NCBI GenBank assembly: GCA_019321725.1
Contig: CM033108.1
Span: forward strand, 16,815,799-16,879,798
Direction of reading: 5' to 3'
Origin: Paulownia fortunei
Lineage: Eukaryota; Streptophyta; Magnoliopsida; Lamiales; Paulowniaceae
Length of the DNA: 64,000 bases
Position numbers and translations under genes: made by a program. Below, piece by piece: positions 1-12,759 of this stretch; position 1 is the first letter of the stretch; every line of letters begins with the position of its first letter. The notes under the pieces are model-generated. The model made no database searches. It had not been told where the DNA came from and saw only the letters and a list, made by a program, of their open reading frames with translations.

Positions 1-480
1 TCATATGATGTTTTGGACATGGAATTAAATGGTATTCAATACCACCGACTCCAGGGCATATCCCCAAAATGAAGAAGAAAGGATAGCGAAACTCATCATG
101 GATCTAACTATGTCGACAGGGTTTTGTACCTTAGCTACCCTATTCAATTACGGCATGTTGGGTGGAATCCACTAAAGAGAATCTGATTCTCTTTTAAATA
201 ATCAAGGAACTCAATGCTTGAGTATCTCAATAGATATACATAGTGGTACCTTAAATAATCATCGGTGAAGGTAATGAAGTAAGAATAGTTCCTTTGTGCA
301 CTCTCACTTAGTAGGCCACATACATCCATATAGATCAAGTCTAAAGGATTGTTGGCTTACTCCATGAATTCTGAATCTAGACATTTTTCCCTTAAGGTAA
401 GATTCACAATCTAACATCTCTTGCTAGTCCACAAGGTCAAGCAACTGTGCCATCTTGTGAAATATTTCCTTAGAGATATG
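1..480 (-). pseudogene. Ty1-copia integrase fragment (decayed)
   Basis: Minus-strand remnant of a copia polyprotein. The stretch 144-338 reads the N-terminal part of the integrase core (residues such as DVCGLLSESAQRNYSYFITF), which corresponds to the usual copia string around 'GNYNYFLTFIDDYSRYGYVY'. The reading frame is broken on both sides, so no protein can be made. An 85-bp piece has been lost relative to the duplicate at 46,378-46,980, with GTAT at both deletion edges. It joins a plus-oriented copia LTR at about 500-540, so the element is rearranged. Confidence 0.7.
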
Positions 481-539
481 ATCTAATATAGCATGACATA
501 AGTATGCTAAAATTTGATTATCTAATTTTCTTTCATTTC

Positions 540-3270
540 TTTATTGATTATTGAAGATGGAATTTTGGGTTGGATAGATCATTTGTCGATGTACCAACAC
601 AAATCAAAGTAGTATGGAATATTTTCATCATTTTCATTGTTCAATTAGAACTTCTCTATGTATGGAGGTTAATAAGTGGCCAACAAAAGATTCGTCACTT
701 GTCTGGCTGAACAAGTAAATCACTTAGGTTTTCATAGTTCATGACGCAAAAGTTTTTAGCCAAGGTAGGATGAATGTTAAATGAAGGTTTGCTAACGATT
801 CATCATGAGTTAATAAAATTTGAAATTGAATCATAGTTATTGAGTAATTAGGGTTTTGACTATTAATTAATCCATGCCCTATACTTAATCAAGAGATAAG
901 TTGACGGAAGGAACTTATGTGTATGATACTTGTAATTGAAATAGGTTCACTTGCTATTTTACCTAAGTCTATGTAGTCATGATATACTTGCTAGGTATTT
1001 CCATTACTTATGTGGTTCTTAAATTTACAAAGTTAATTTAAGTGGATTAATTAATCAAATAATTATTATTTATAATTTGTAAATATTGCAAGTCTACCAC
1101 TAGCTTAGTTGTGAACCTAAAGGGTCACACACAATTTGAGATGAAATATTTCTAACATAGAAATTGACCAAGGAGTTAGATCTAATTAATTAATGGATAT
1201 TAATTAACATTAATTAATTGGGGCTTAAATTAATTCAATGATGTAATGCCCAATTCTTTCCTATATAGCTAATAATAAGAATCTTGCATGAATATGCATC
1301 TAATCAATGTGAATTATCGAATTATGGCATACAAATAGTATGATTGCACGAATATGAATAATTGTTACTATATGCTCTAGTTATGTTTTAACATGCATTA
1401 GTACATGAAATATGAGATAAAACTTTTGTTTCTTGATTTAACATATTCCTTAAGTGTCTTTTTGTAGTGAAAAGCTTGGTATCTCGATTAAGGAAGATTG
1501 ATGTGTTGAATGGCCATGAAATGAATTATTCGTATTACTCCATACTTGTTACATTCTAAAGTAATTAATTGCCTAAATATTTGCTTGAAATATGTTATAT
1601 TTGGCTAAGAACTAAAAATATGCAAAATGGTGCAATTTATTGGTTGGTTGACTAGATTGCATGAAATCATTCTAAACTAAATTGCACTTGATTATAACAC
1701 CAAAGCATCAATTTTTTACATCTCCCTAGCCCATAAATGTGGCTCTTTGCACGAGAAGACACCAAGCATGAGTCAACCAATTATCACCATCCACTTATCT
1801 TTCTTTGAAATATCAAACAAGTTATTTTTAGCTAGGTTTTCTTGCGGAAGCTCCTCAAAAAATAACCAGCCTTATTCTCCGAAGTTTCTCCCAAATTTCT
1901 ACACTCTCTTACTCATAAAAATTAAATTCAATCCATAGGAATCCAAAGGACACAAACTAGAACAAGTTTTCACCCTTTTAAGCTTGAAAACCATTGATTT
2001 TGAAGCTTAATTCCAACTTAATCAAGGTATATTCTTTTTTAGTGCAAATTATGATTTTGTAAACAGATGTACTCAGTTTTGATATATGTATATGATGTGT
2101 TTAAAAAAATAAAACAAGAAATAAATTCATGTTTTTTCTCTAAAAGGGGATTTTTATTAAAACCATAACTCTTATATTGATGAAAAGTTAATATTTATTA
2201 ACTTGACTATATTAGCTTGTTTAGGTTTTGCAGTTAGGTTAAGGAGTGTTACAAATGAGTTGAATTAATTATTTAATTAAATAATGAAATTATTTAATTG
2301 GACCTAATAATATTAAGAGGCCCAATTGGAATGAAAAAACTATTTGATTAGATCAAATTAAATGTGTAGTTCACAAATTAATTTACTCAATCAAATAATG
2401 GGATTATTTATTGGGCCTAATTTGATTAGGTATGGCAGATGGAATTAATTAATTAAATTTGGGCTAAAATAATTAATTGAATTAATTTTAGAATTTATTT
2501 TAAAGTCTAAGTCTAATTCAAAGAGGCTCGTTAGGAGAGGCCTATGAAGGTTGTTGAAAAATGATGGAAACTCAAGAGTTTGATATTCTTGGATGACCCT
2601 AAATATCTTTGGAAGATATGAAGGGATAAGAGTTGGAGAAATTTGGGACAACCAAATATCTTTCAACCAATTAAAAGGAGACAAAAAATAACAAGAGTGG
2701 AATTATGGGAATTTTTGAGTCCCCTATTTATCCATGATGGCTGAAAATTTGAGGCTAATAATAGCTATCTAATTTTGTTAGCCTCAATTTTTCGGCCACA
2801 AGAGAAAAATAGAAAGAGAAAATTATTTTCTTTCTCCATCCTTTATTCCACCAAAATTCTTTATTTTTTTAATTTAAGTATTAATTATTTTATCATAAGT
2901 TGGTAACACGAATTTATATTCACTATATTCACTCCATAAAGAATGTTAGTAAAAGAATTAGAATTGCTAGCGAAATTCTGATTTCTTGGTCTTGCTCAAA
3001 GTGTAGATTACTTTAGAGGGGAGAAGTTTGGATCCCTATGAACAGGAATTTAGAAAGGGGCTAGCAATTGATTTCTTGATATCCTTACGATAATCGAAAT
3101 ATATCGAAAGGTATAAATCAAAACTTTTTTAAATTTTAATTATCTCAACATTGAAAATTATGAGATCATTAAAGATCCAATCAGATCCAGGGTATAGTTG
3201 TAATTGTTATGGCATGTTAAATTTTTAATTTACCGCTGTGCATACCCTGGGATCATGCGAATCTAATAAT
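540..3270 (+). mobile_element. Ty1-copia LTR, head missing, interrupted by a solo gypsy LTR
   Basis: Plus-oriented copia LTR body, very rich in TTAATTAA-type stretches. It matches the other copies in the window, for example 8,660-9,830, 11,200-12,538 and, reversed, 25,492-27,160. The first several hundred bases of the family LTR (starting TGTTAGAGTAGG) are missing. The end near 3,270 is inferred from alignment by eye to the revcomp tail of the 25,492 copy (GCGCATACCATGGATTACG-like). It contains the 1,242-2,253 insertion and is the likely 5' LTR of the copia element that follows. Confidence 0.6.
1242..2253 (+). mobile_element. Solo LTR (gypsy-type) with perfect 5-bp TSD
   Basis: A 1,012-bp insertion starting TGTAATGCCC and ending GTGTTACA, flanked on both sides by AATGA (1,237-1,241 and 2,254-2,258). 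The surrounding copia LTR sequence resumes directly after the second AATGA. The TG...CA ends and a start/end like the long gypsy LTRs elsewhere in the window (TGTAATACCC / GTGTTACA) suggest a gypsy LTR left after LTR-LTR recombination. No coding sequence is inside; the only ORF (1,747-1,938) resembles nothing I know. Confidence 0.75.
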
Positions 3271-4639
3271 TTTTTCACCAGCAATGATGCTTAAGTCCAT
3301 CCTGAATTTGTTGGCCATATCTGCATATTATGATTGTGAGATATGATAATGGATGTTATATCTCCAACTCAATAATTAAAAATTAAAATGATCCTAAGTC
3401 AAAAATTATGTTTAACAACTTAGTAAATTTATATATTTTAATAATTGCATGATGTTTATTATGAGCATGTATAGGATGATCATGATTCGTTGGATCAATG
3501 TGATTGATTTTATTTAATTTTTTTGGGTTTAAAAAAAGGGCATGCGAGCCTATTATTCCATCTATGTAATTTATTTGTTTTCTGCAAAGCGAGTAGAATA
3601 GGTGGTGAGATTTTTTTTCCTTGGAGGACAAAGGAGAATCAAGAATGAGTTTCCAATGAAGGCCCATATTGTATAAGATACAATTATGTAATAGAATAAT
3701 CTCTATTTCATTTTATTACCCTTAGAGTGACCTTACATCCATTTTTAGCTCAAATGAACAACATAGGACTGGTTACCAATCATCTATTTATTTAATTATG
3801 TATTCGATGCATGCTTAGTATTATATTTAATATATTGACACTTGCACAATGATATTATGACATCATACATTAAATAACCAACCTAATTTTAACTATGATG
3901 GGGTCTTTGATAAAATTAAACTCCACTTAGTTTACAAAATTAAGTAAAAGAATTCTTGATAAAATTCAATTTCAAACAAAAATGGATAAGTTAGCAAGGA
4001 CCTATTCAATTTCAAACAAAAATGGGCAAGTTTATAAAAGAACATTTGATCTCTGGCCATAAGTCGTGGAGTGGTGTTGTGTTGAAAAGTTGTGATCTTT
4101 ACCACGCATAGAGATGCTAATTGACAGAATCATCTTTATGTTGGCCATGAGTCGTGGGACATCTTCATGCTCTATCTACACGAACGTTTGATGGGTGTTG
4201 TTTGAAATTTAATACCATATGGGCTTTTAAATTTATGGTATATGGGAAGAGGTGAGGTAAAACTAACTTGAGAGTTATACAGTAATACAATCGTCAAAGA
4301 GTTGACTATGGATAGAAATATTTCATTGGTTTATAAATTTAGGGTGTGAAATATTTCCGTAGGACTTCAAGCCCACTAGGAAATTTGATTTCTCAAACTT
4401 CCATTAAGGGTGACTGAATTCAAAGAAGATAGTGGGAGACATTTAGTATTAAAGATCTTATATTAAATTAATATATTTTTCCCATTGTTTATTCATTTTC
4501 TATTTCGTGAGTATTTTGTAGATTTTTCTACTATAATAAAAAAGAATCCACTAGCAACAATCTTTGCACAAAACAAATTAATTGTATAGTCCTTTAATCT
4601 GACAAAAGGGTATATGTCATCGATGTTGTGCCTTTTTTG

Positions 4640-5560
4640 GTTTCACCAGAGGATTTTACTTTTGAATCTCATGTAGATTACCTACGTCATGTTGACGACA
4701 ATCTACAAGCTTGGTGCTACATGTAGGAATTGATGTCAAATGAACTTCAAAGGTAGAATGAGGATCAAGATACTACTAATGGGATCCTCCTTCACCTACA
4801 AGAATGGTATGGTGAACGTACTCAGCAAATGAGATATCACATCTCAAAGGAGCTTTTCAGAAGTTATATGACTGAGAGCTCTACAATCCAAGACCATGGA
4901 TTAAAGATGATAGCCCTTTTTGAAAGACTGGCATCCCTTAGAGTCATTATGGAGAACTAACTCTATACGAACCTTCTAGATCAAATGATAAAAAGCTCAA
5001 GAGAAGAAAGAAGAAAGGAAATGGTTCCTCCAAACCCAACAAGCTGAAGGTGAAGGGCGGTGGCAATAAGGTTTTTTCTCAAGAAATGACAAGTGTTATT
5101 ACTATGGTAAACCAGGGCTTTCGAAGAGGACATACAAGGAGTATCTTGCAAGCCTAAAGAGTTTAGGTATATATTTTGTTGAAGTTAACTTGTCTGTCAA
5201 TGATGCTTCTTGGTTAATAGATACCGGTTGTGGCTCACATTCTGCAATAATTTGTAGATGATGACAAGAAGTAGGAAGCTAAATGGAAGGGAGACGATCC
5301 TAAAAATGGAAATGGAGCAAGAGTTGTTGCATTAACTCTAAGCATTGTTAGTCTAGCTTTTGAAAATGGTTCTGCTATAGTTTTAAATAATTATCTTTTC
5401 ATTCCAGATATTATCAAGAACATTATCTCTATTCCAATTTTAGATAGAGAATGTTTCAGATTTACCATTGAGAATGGAAATTGTTCAATTTCCAAGTGTT
5501 CTGATTTTATCTATTCGGGTTCTTTGACGAATTGTTTATAAAAAATAAATAGATAATTAT
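4640..5560 (+). pseudogene. copia gag and protease remnant
   Basis: Gag-like translation around 4,730-4,970 matches the copia capsid pattern (for example ISKELFRSYMTESSTIQDHG), followed by a lysine-rich linker and a degraded zinc knuckle near 5,085-5,130 (C-Y-Y-Y-G-K-P replacing CxxC). The protease motif is still readable at about 5,212-5,243 as SWLIDTGCGSH, with the catalytic D-T-G intact. Frameshifts and stops separate these blocks. The same region is present on the other strand at 20,106-20,839, where the protease triad is lost. Confidence 0.75.
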
Positions 5561-5599
5561 AGTTCCATGAGTCTATGACATGCAATTTTATGACCTATT

Positions 5600-6420
5600 T
5601 ATGAGAAAAAGATTAATAAGTTGGCACAATTTATTGATCTAAAGAATGAGCAAGAATTGCCACCATGTGAATCTTGCCTCAAAGGAAAGATGATCAAATC
5701 TCCATTTGTTGGGCAAGTGCGGTGAGCTAAACATTTATTGGATTTGATCTATACAAATGTATGTGGGCCACTAAGTGTTAGTGCCCGAGGGAACTATAAC
5801 TACTTCTTAACCTTTATTGGTGTTTTCTCTAGGTATGGTTATGTGTACCATTTAATGTACAAGTCTAAAATATTTGAAAAGTTCAAAGAATTCAGAATTG
5901 AAGTAGAGAAACAAATTGGCTTAAGTATAAAAACTCTTCAATCTGATCGAGGAGGTGAATACTCTCCAAATGGAATTCTTTCACAGTAGACTCCTCCTGC
6001 TACTTCACAACTTAATGGAGTTGTAGAGTGCATGAATCGAAACTTATTGGACATGGTTTGATCCATGTTGAGCTTCACTATATCTGGGGCTATGCTTTGG
6101 AAAAAATGCCATACCTATTAAATAGGGTGCCCATCTAAAGTTGTGCCCAAAACACCATATGAAGTGTGGTATGGTAAGACACCTTCCTATAAATAACTTA
6201 GGGTATGGGGTATGTTGCTTATGTGAAGCATCTAGTGGGAGGTAAGTTGGATATGAGATCTAGCTTATTCAAGTTTGTGGGGTATCTAAAAGAGTCTATT
6301 AAATACTATTATTACAACGCCTTGAAATAAAAGGTGTTTGTTTCGAGGAATGCTATCTTTTCTGAAGAAGAATTCCTATTAGATAGAATAGCAAATTTAT
6401 GGAACTTGAAAAAGTTCAGG
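5600..6420 (+). pseudogene. copia integrase remnant
   Basis: The open stretch 5,738-5,989 encodes the integrase core start (DLIYTNVCGPLSVSARGNYN) through a second conserved block LQSDRGGEY, which contains the second acidic residue of the D,D-35-E triad. Upstream, 5,650-5,720 gives the pre-integrase end (CESCLKGKM). Downstream, a frame-shifted segment continues with a family-typical NLLDMV-like block and a C-terminal segment. A stop at 5,987-5,989 and later frameshifts disable it. Confidence 0.8.
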
Positions 6421-6539
6421 AATCACAAAACGCCCTAACTGTTGCAGTAGATGACACACTAGTTGATGTTGGGCTCTCTGGGGCACAACCTCTTCGAAGA
6501 TCTAAAAAGGTCTCAAGGCTACCTAAGAAGTATAAATTT

Positions 6540-7330
6540 TGTTAGAGAACAAAGAAGAGGGACTCTCCTTGGATAATGATCCAAGAAGCTATAGAGAGGC
6601 AATGTTTGATATCGACTCAAAGAAGTGGTGAGAAGCCATACAATCCGAGATAGACTCTATGTACTCAAACAAGGTATTAACCTTGGTGGACCTACCATAT
6701 TTAATTATTCCCATTGGCTGCAAATGGGTATAAAAGCATAAGCTTGGAGTATATGGAGAGGTAAGCAAGTCTAGTTGTAAAAGGTTATACTCTGAAGCAA
6801 GGAATTTATTATGAGGAAATTTTTTAACCAGTGATGATGCTTAAATCCATCCAGATTTTGCTAGCCATATCCGCATATTATGACTATGAGATATGACAAA
6901 TGGATGTGAAGACTGATTTCCTTAATAGAAACATTAAGAAAGAGATCTATATGAAAAATCCAGAAGACTTCATATCCAGCGAGAGCGAGAAAATGTTTTG
7001 CAAGCTCTAGATATCCATCTATGGATTCAAACAAGTTTGGAGGAGTTGGAACATCCAGTTTGATGAAGCAATCAAAATGTTTGGTTTTCATTAAAACCTA
7101 GATGAACCATATATCTACAAAAAGGTTAGTGGGAGTACAGTTACATTTGTTGTGCTCTACGTTAATGACATCCTACTCATTAGCAAAGATGTAGAAATGT
7201 TGCAATCAACGAGAACTTGGTTGTCTAATCAGTTTTTCATGAAGGACTTGGGAGATGCATCTTTTATCCTAGGAATAAAGATCTACAGAGATAGATCTAG
7301 AAAGATGATCAAACTATCCTAGTTTATGTA
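6540..7330 (+). pseudogene. copia reverse transcriptase remnant
   Basis: RT segments in several frames. About 6,890-6,960 reads MDVKTDFLNRNIKKEIYMKN, the conserved copia 'DVKTAFLNG' block. About 7,155-7,180 reads LYVNDILLIS, where the catalytic YVDD has become YVND. 7,230-7,310 reads the block after it (FFMKDLGDASFILGIKI). The altered active site plus multiple stops show it is dead. Confidence 0.8.
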
Positions 7331-7629
7331 ATAGACAAAGTGCTAAAAACATTTAGTATCAATGAGTCATGGGGTTTCACTCTTTAAGGTTATGTCTCCC
7401 AAGACACCTGAAGACAGAGAAAGGATGACTCGTATACCTTATACTTCTGTAATGGAGAGCATAATGTATGTAATATTATGTATATGCTCTGAGTGTCATA
7501 AGCAGATATCAGTCAAATCCATGGGAAGAACACTAGAAAGTCATTAAGAAAATCCTCAAGTACTTAAGAATGATTAAGGATATCTTTTTGATATATGGTA
7601 ATTGAGAAATAAAACTAGAGTGATATATA

Positions 7630-8085
7630 GACTCTAGTTTTATGTCTGATATAGATGACTTGAAGTCCATGTTTGGATATATATTTACCCTAAATAGTGG
7701 TACGATCAGTTAGAAAAGTTCCAAGCAAAAGATGACTGTACACTCTACCACTAAAGCTGAATATATTGTTGCATCAGATGCAACAAAAGAAGCTATTTGG
7801 ATAAGAAACTTTATTCAAGGGTTGGGTATAGTTTCATCTATTGTTGATCTAGTTATGATTTACTGTAATGACAATAGAGCCATTGTGCAAATAAAGGAGC
7901 CAAGATCTCATCAAATATCCAAACATAATTTGGGATGATATCACTTGATGAGAGAGATCAATAGTAGAGATGATGTCACCTCAGTAGAAAATGTAGCTGA
8001 CCCACTCACTAAGCCCTTAGCACAGAAGGTATTCGACGAACATCTCAAGAAGATGGGCTTTAGATACATGGGTAATTGGGGCTAG
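7630..8085 (+). pseudogene. copia RNase H remnant
   Basis: The open stretch 7,732-7,938 reads the copia RNase H block (STTKAEYIVASDATKEAIWI, then YCNDNRAIVQIKEP). It is followed in another frame by the polyprotein end (DPLTKPLAQKVF, then MGNWG) near 8,000-8,083. In this family the polyprotein ends about 15-20 bases before the 3' LTR, which fits the LTR start at 8,100. A frameshift splits the domain. Confidence 0.8.
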
Positions 8086-8099
8086 GGAAGGTGAGAAAT

Positions 8100-9831
8100 T
8101 GTTAGAGTAGGATGCCCAGTGCCCTAATTAGATTGGTTATATTATACTCTTTTCTTTTGGAAACACAATCTTATTTGGAATTATATTAATAAAAAGATAC
8201 TTTCTCTATCTTATGTCTTGTATTTTTCTTTCTACAAATTAGATAAAGTTATTAGACCAAATTTAGCTACGGGCAAGATCGCGCATATAATGGCGACCAT
8301 GGAATATGCTTCTAAGGATTTGGTCTTAAATAAGTTTTGAGTTAAAGGCTTTTTCAGATGGGATATCAAATAGCTCAGTAAGACTCGCACATACGATGCA
8401 TGCTTCTAAGATGAGGTGTCACATTTTATTGACCTTAGCGTACAGACATAAGTGCATATATGTGGTGCTTGTTAGAGAATAAGTACATCAAATATAGCCT
8501 ACAAAAAATTCTTAGTTGGAGGTTTTGCCTATTGAAATAAAAATTTCTATCTTGCAATAGTACACGAGTAGTCTTTGGACTTGAGGCACGATAGTAGCCT
8601 TGTGTGCGGATGCACCACTTTGATATATCTTCTGATTGCTTGACAATCACAAAGGGGTATGTTGGATTTTGCACTAATATGCATGGAAGTTTGTTAGTGG
8701 CCAACATAAAATTCGACACTTATCTTTTATTCAATCAGGAGATGACGAAAGGATCTTATGTGCATGCTATTTTTAATTGAAATAGGACTATTTTCTATTT
8801 CACCTAAGACTAGTTTGCCATGATTACTTGCTAGATATTTTCATGGATAATGAGGTTGTTGGATTTAAAGAGTTAATTCCAAGCAGATTAATTAATTAGA
8901 TTAACTAATAGGAATAATTATTATTCATAAATTGTAATTATTGCAAGCCTACTACTAGTTTAGTAGTGAACCTAAAGAGTTGGGTATAATAAATAAATTA
9001 ATTAATTGGATAATAATTAAGGACTAAATTAATTCAACGTAATTGAGTTAATTATCCAATTGAGTAATATGATTATTTAATTGGACTCAATAAGATTGAA
9101 AATCCAAATTGGAGTGAATTAATTAATTAATTAGATCATGCAGCTTGGGCTAATTAAGTAGAGGGATGAGGGGATTTTTTATTGATGCAAATTTGGTTTA
9201 TTAGGAAGGTTAGACTTTCCAATCAACCAAAACAATATGTGAGGCTAATATTAAGTTTGACCTAATTTCTATACCCACCATATAAATAAAAAATTGAAGA
9301 CAAAAATCCCTAGCTTTCACACTCTAAAAATTCAGTCATAGCAATAAAAGAAAAATGTTTTATTTCTTCTCACTTCTCTCCTTTTCTCTTCAATTTCTAA
9401 GTATATTGTTCTTCTTCCACTAGTTGCATCAAGAACAATAACAATAAACACTTAATCTTTAATTCCATTAGTTGGATTAAAAATTAATGTACATTTTTTT
9501 AGGCTTGAAAAAAAAAATAAAGAACACTAGAAAGTTTTTTTATTTTTGATTAATTTAGTCTAAGGGAGGACGTGTGGACTCCTTGATAAAAGCTTCACAA
9601 CAATATAGCAATTGATTACTTGAAGCCTAACATCTTAATCATAGAGTACGAAAAGGATAACAAATTACATCACTGTCTTTATTTATATTTTGTTTATTAA
9701 ATTATTAATAACACTGATCGTTAAAATCCCTGTGAAACGAGGGGTAATACAATAATCGTTGTTGCATGTTTTTTGTAAAAAAATTAATTTTTACTTTGTT
9801 TACCTCTAGGTTATAATGAACCCAACATGCC
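8100..9831 (+). mobile_element. Ty1-copia 3' LTR
   Basis: Starts TGTTAGAGTAGGATGCCC directly after the decayed polypurine tract (GGGAAGGTGAGAAA) and ends near GAACCCAACA, giving the TGTT...AACA termini expected of copia LTRs and a length of about 1.73 kb. The same start is seen reversed at 10,018, 14,253 and 33,573 and, slightly altered, forward at 54,448. The interior has a second TGTTAGAG (near 8,472) that is not a boundary: the family LTR continues across it in every copy. Confidence 0.7.
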
Positions 9832-10895
9832 AGCATATGCGCGACCATACCCTTTAGCTAAATATGATATAGAGACTTTATCTAATTTGCAGAAAATAAA
9901 TGCAAGACATAAAATAAAGAAGATACCTTATTTATAATATGATTTCCAATAAGATTATTTTACAATAAAAGAGCAAAAAAATCCCAATCTAATTGGTGCA
10001 CCAGGCACTACTCTAACAGATAAAAATAAATTATAAGAAAATAATTATAGAATAACTGGAAAATAAAATCCAAAAACCATAGGTTCCATAAAAAAAATCA
10101 ATTACTTTGGTCTAACCTTTACGATCACTCATTCAATCATCACAATATAATGAGAAGTAAATAAATTCACCTATTAGATTTTTTGCATTTTTATTCGAGT
10201 TTGGGATTAAATTACAGTTCATCGTAGAAAAAAAAATTAAAAATTAAATAAAAAACCCAAAAATCATGCAACCCTTACATGTTTGAGAGATTAGATAAAG
10301 TTCAAAACCACTACCCTAGAGGTTGTGCCCAATTTATGCATGGGCTCTATTCCCGGCTGGCGCTAGGCCATTTAGACTACCCTAGGAGAGATATAGAATT
10401 TCCAACCAAAGAAAATAGAGAAAGGTGAGACAAATAGAACTCATTTCAATTAGAATCCAAAAATTAAATGTACGTGCATAAAATAAATCCAATTACTTTA
10501 GTTTAGGCTTCATGATCATTCAATCACAACATGCTAACTATAATTATTGCATAATAATAAAAGCATGTAAATCTATACATTAATTTATAAGTTGATTTTA
10601 AATTCAGGACTAATAATTTTTGGTCATTCATAAATATATTTTTTATTAATTTAAAATTAATAATTTAATTTTAAAATTGAATTAATTAAAAATTTGTGAA
10701 ACAAAGTATGCTGGATTTAAAGTATGCTAGGGTCACAACACTTGGAACTAGCATCGCAGCTCTTTGAATCTATTCCAATTGGCGGCATGGTTCCAAAGTT
10801 TGTGCTACAGCACCTAAGCCATTGGAGGACCAGTGTCGCAACGCCTCTGGATGGCATGGATTAGCCAGGTGCCATAATGCTACCTAGAGGATTCA
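9832..10895 (-). mobile_element. Reversed copia LTR head and leader scraps
   Basis: 9,832-10,018 is the first ~190 bases of a minus-oriented copia LTR, ending at ...GGCACTACTCTAACA (revcomp TGTTAGAGTAGTGCC). 10,019-10,895 resembles the copia leader between primer-binding site and gag: it shares phrases with 24,990-25,200 and repeats some of itself (10,060-10,200 versus 10,450-10,620). It includes two GC-richer islands (10,320-10,390 and 10,735-10,880). No coding potential seen. Confidence 0.5.
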
Positions 10896-10899
10896 TTGA

Positions 10900-12538
10900 A
10901 ATAGGATATCGATAAATGAAACTAGACTTGCACACATGACGTATAGTCAAAATGATGATGTCTTGCTCCACGGATACCAGTGTAGAGATGTTAGTACATT
11001 TATGTAGATATTTTTTAGAGAACAAGTACACTGAACAATGCGGCCTAGAAATTTTTAATTAAAAATACTAATTGTAGAATGGGGAATTTTTATTTATGAT
11101 AGTGCGAGAATTAATCTTTAGACTCAAGACACCATTATAACCTTGTGTAGGACTTGTTGCACTTTAATAAATTTCTAGATTGCCAAAAAATAACAACAAA
11201 AAGATGCTGGGTGTAATATCTTCATGCATGGAGGCTAATGAGTGGCCAATAAATAATTTATCACCTATCTAGTAGAATAGGTAAATCTCATATACTTTCT
11301 TGGTCCTTAACTCAAAAGTCATTAGCCAAGACAAAATGAATAGAGACTAGGAATGGATCATAGTTAAAAGTCAAATAAGGTTTTGGCTAATAATCCATAC
11401 CCTAAAATTAATTAAGAGATTAGTTGATGGAAAAATTGTATTTGTAATAAAAAATAAGTTTGCTTTCTCTTTCACCAAAGAATACGTAGTCATGATGCAT
11501 TATTAGATATTTTTCATGACTTGTGGGTTCTTAAAATAAGGAGTCAAGATGATTAATTAATTAAAATAATTTAATTTTTCAAATAAATTTCAAGAGTTGC
11601 GAGCCTACTACTAGCTTAATGGTGAACATAAGGGGTCACACACAAAGTTGGATAAGTTCACTTCTATCTAGAAAATAATCCAAAAGGTTGATTAAATTAA
11701 TTAATATTGATTAATTAATTGAGGCTTAAATTAATTTAATTATTGAATTAATCCCTTAAATTAATGGGATTTTTTATTAGACCTAACAAAGATTAGGGTG
11801 TCCAAGTGGAATAAATTAATTAATTAAAATATACCTATTTAATTTATATGATAAATTAAATCAATTGATAGGATCAATTGAATTAGACTTTAATTAATTT
11901 AAATAAAATCTAAGCCCAAGCTAATTGATGATGGAAGCCAAGGGTGAACACTAAGTTTGAACACAAGGAAGTAACATAAGGAAGAAGACTCCAAACCCTA
12001 GTAGGGTTAGGACTTGAAGGAGTACTAAGTAAGGACCCCTAAGGGCCAAATTTTAGCAAGCAAGACCTTGCAAAAATTGGCCACTCTCTCACATGAAAAA
12101 ACACCATCTTCTTCTTTCTATTCCCTCTTGCTTCATTATTGAAAAGGTTTCACCTTTTTGATTAAAAGTTTAATTCTTTATTCATCAAGTTGAATTAAGA
12201 GTTAAACTTCACTTGAATATTGTAGAGTTGAATTAGGATCTTGGATTTACTAGCATAAGTTCAAAGATATGTGGACGTTCCACTGTGTGGTGACACATAG
12301 AACGTTAGGTGAATCAGTATCACTACTACAAACAACTTGAATTGTTTCATACCCTACATCAGTCAAAGTGCGAGTCATGTATAATTGGTCTATTTTAAAT
12401 TGGTGGCTAACCAAAAACACTAACTAATTAATCATATCGATTAAGATTAGGTTTTATGTATGTGATACGTAATTTCAATCTTCCTTAAAATTTTCAAATT
12501 TCAACTACTTTAGTATCCTGATGCATATGAACCTAACA
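10900..12538 (+). mobile_element. Ty1-copia LTR, head truncated
   Basis: Plus-oriented LTR body equivalent to 8,360-9,831, ending ATGAACCTAACA at 12,538. The first ~260 bases of the family LTR are absent. It contains the family landmarks TTAGAGAACAAGTACA (about 11,015) and the ATTAATTAA-rich middle. I found no TSD, so it may be a leftover of an older copia copy. Confidence 0.55.
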
Positions 12539-12539
12539 G

Positions 12540-12745
12540 TGACTTGAAAGAGAAATCCCATGACTCATAGGCAACAATCCTCTCTTGGATTCTACCATGC
12601 TAAATATCTTAACCATTTCATCATTATACATGGATTGTTAGATCTATCTCTATAGACCTTAATTCCCAACACATAATATGCTTGTACCAAATCCTTCATG
12701 GAGAGTTATGTAGATAACAAAACCTTTGTTGCTAGGGTAGAAAGA
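12540..12745 (-). pseudogene. copia RT C-terminal scrap
   Basis: The minus strand matches the region after the YVDD block in the 15,000-15,103 / 18,150-18,220 copia copy (shared phrases around 'ATGACTCAT...GCAACAATCC' and 'TCTCTATAGACCTTAATTCC'). It is a short piece squeezed between the LTR ending at 12,538 and the LINE remnant. No intact frame. Confidence 0.5.
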
Positions 12746-12759
12746 TACTATTTGACAAC

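Larger units (their letters stand above)
3271..8099 (+). mobile_element. Ty1-copia internal region, plus strand, decayed
   Basis: Internal domain of a copia element between the LTR ending near 3,270 and the LTR starting at 8,100. Order is leader (3,360-4,600), gag, protease, integrase, RT, RNase H, which is the copia order (integrase before RT). No primer-binding site is visible after the left LTR. Instead an approximately 85-bp piece of RT sequence (3,270-3,357) abuts the LTR. Stops and frameshifts occur throughout, so the element is not autonomous. Confidence 0.8.

Noticed and set aside
8471..8500. Second TGTTAGAG as a possible copia LTR start
   Set aside because: All other copies continue from TGTTAGAGTAGG through this site, and the polypurine tract lies before 8,100, so this is an internal repeat.
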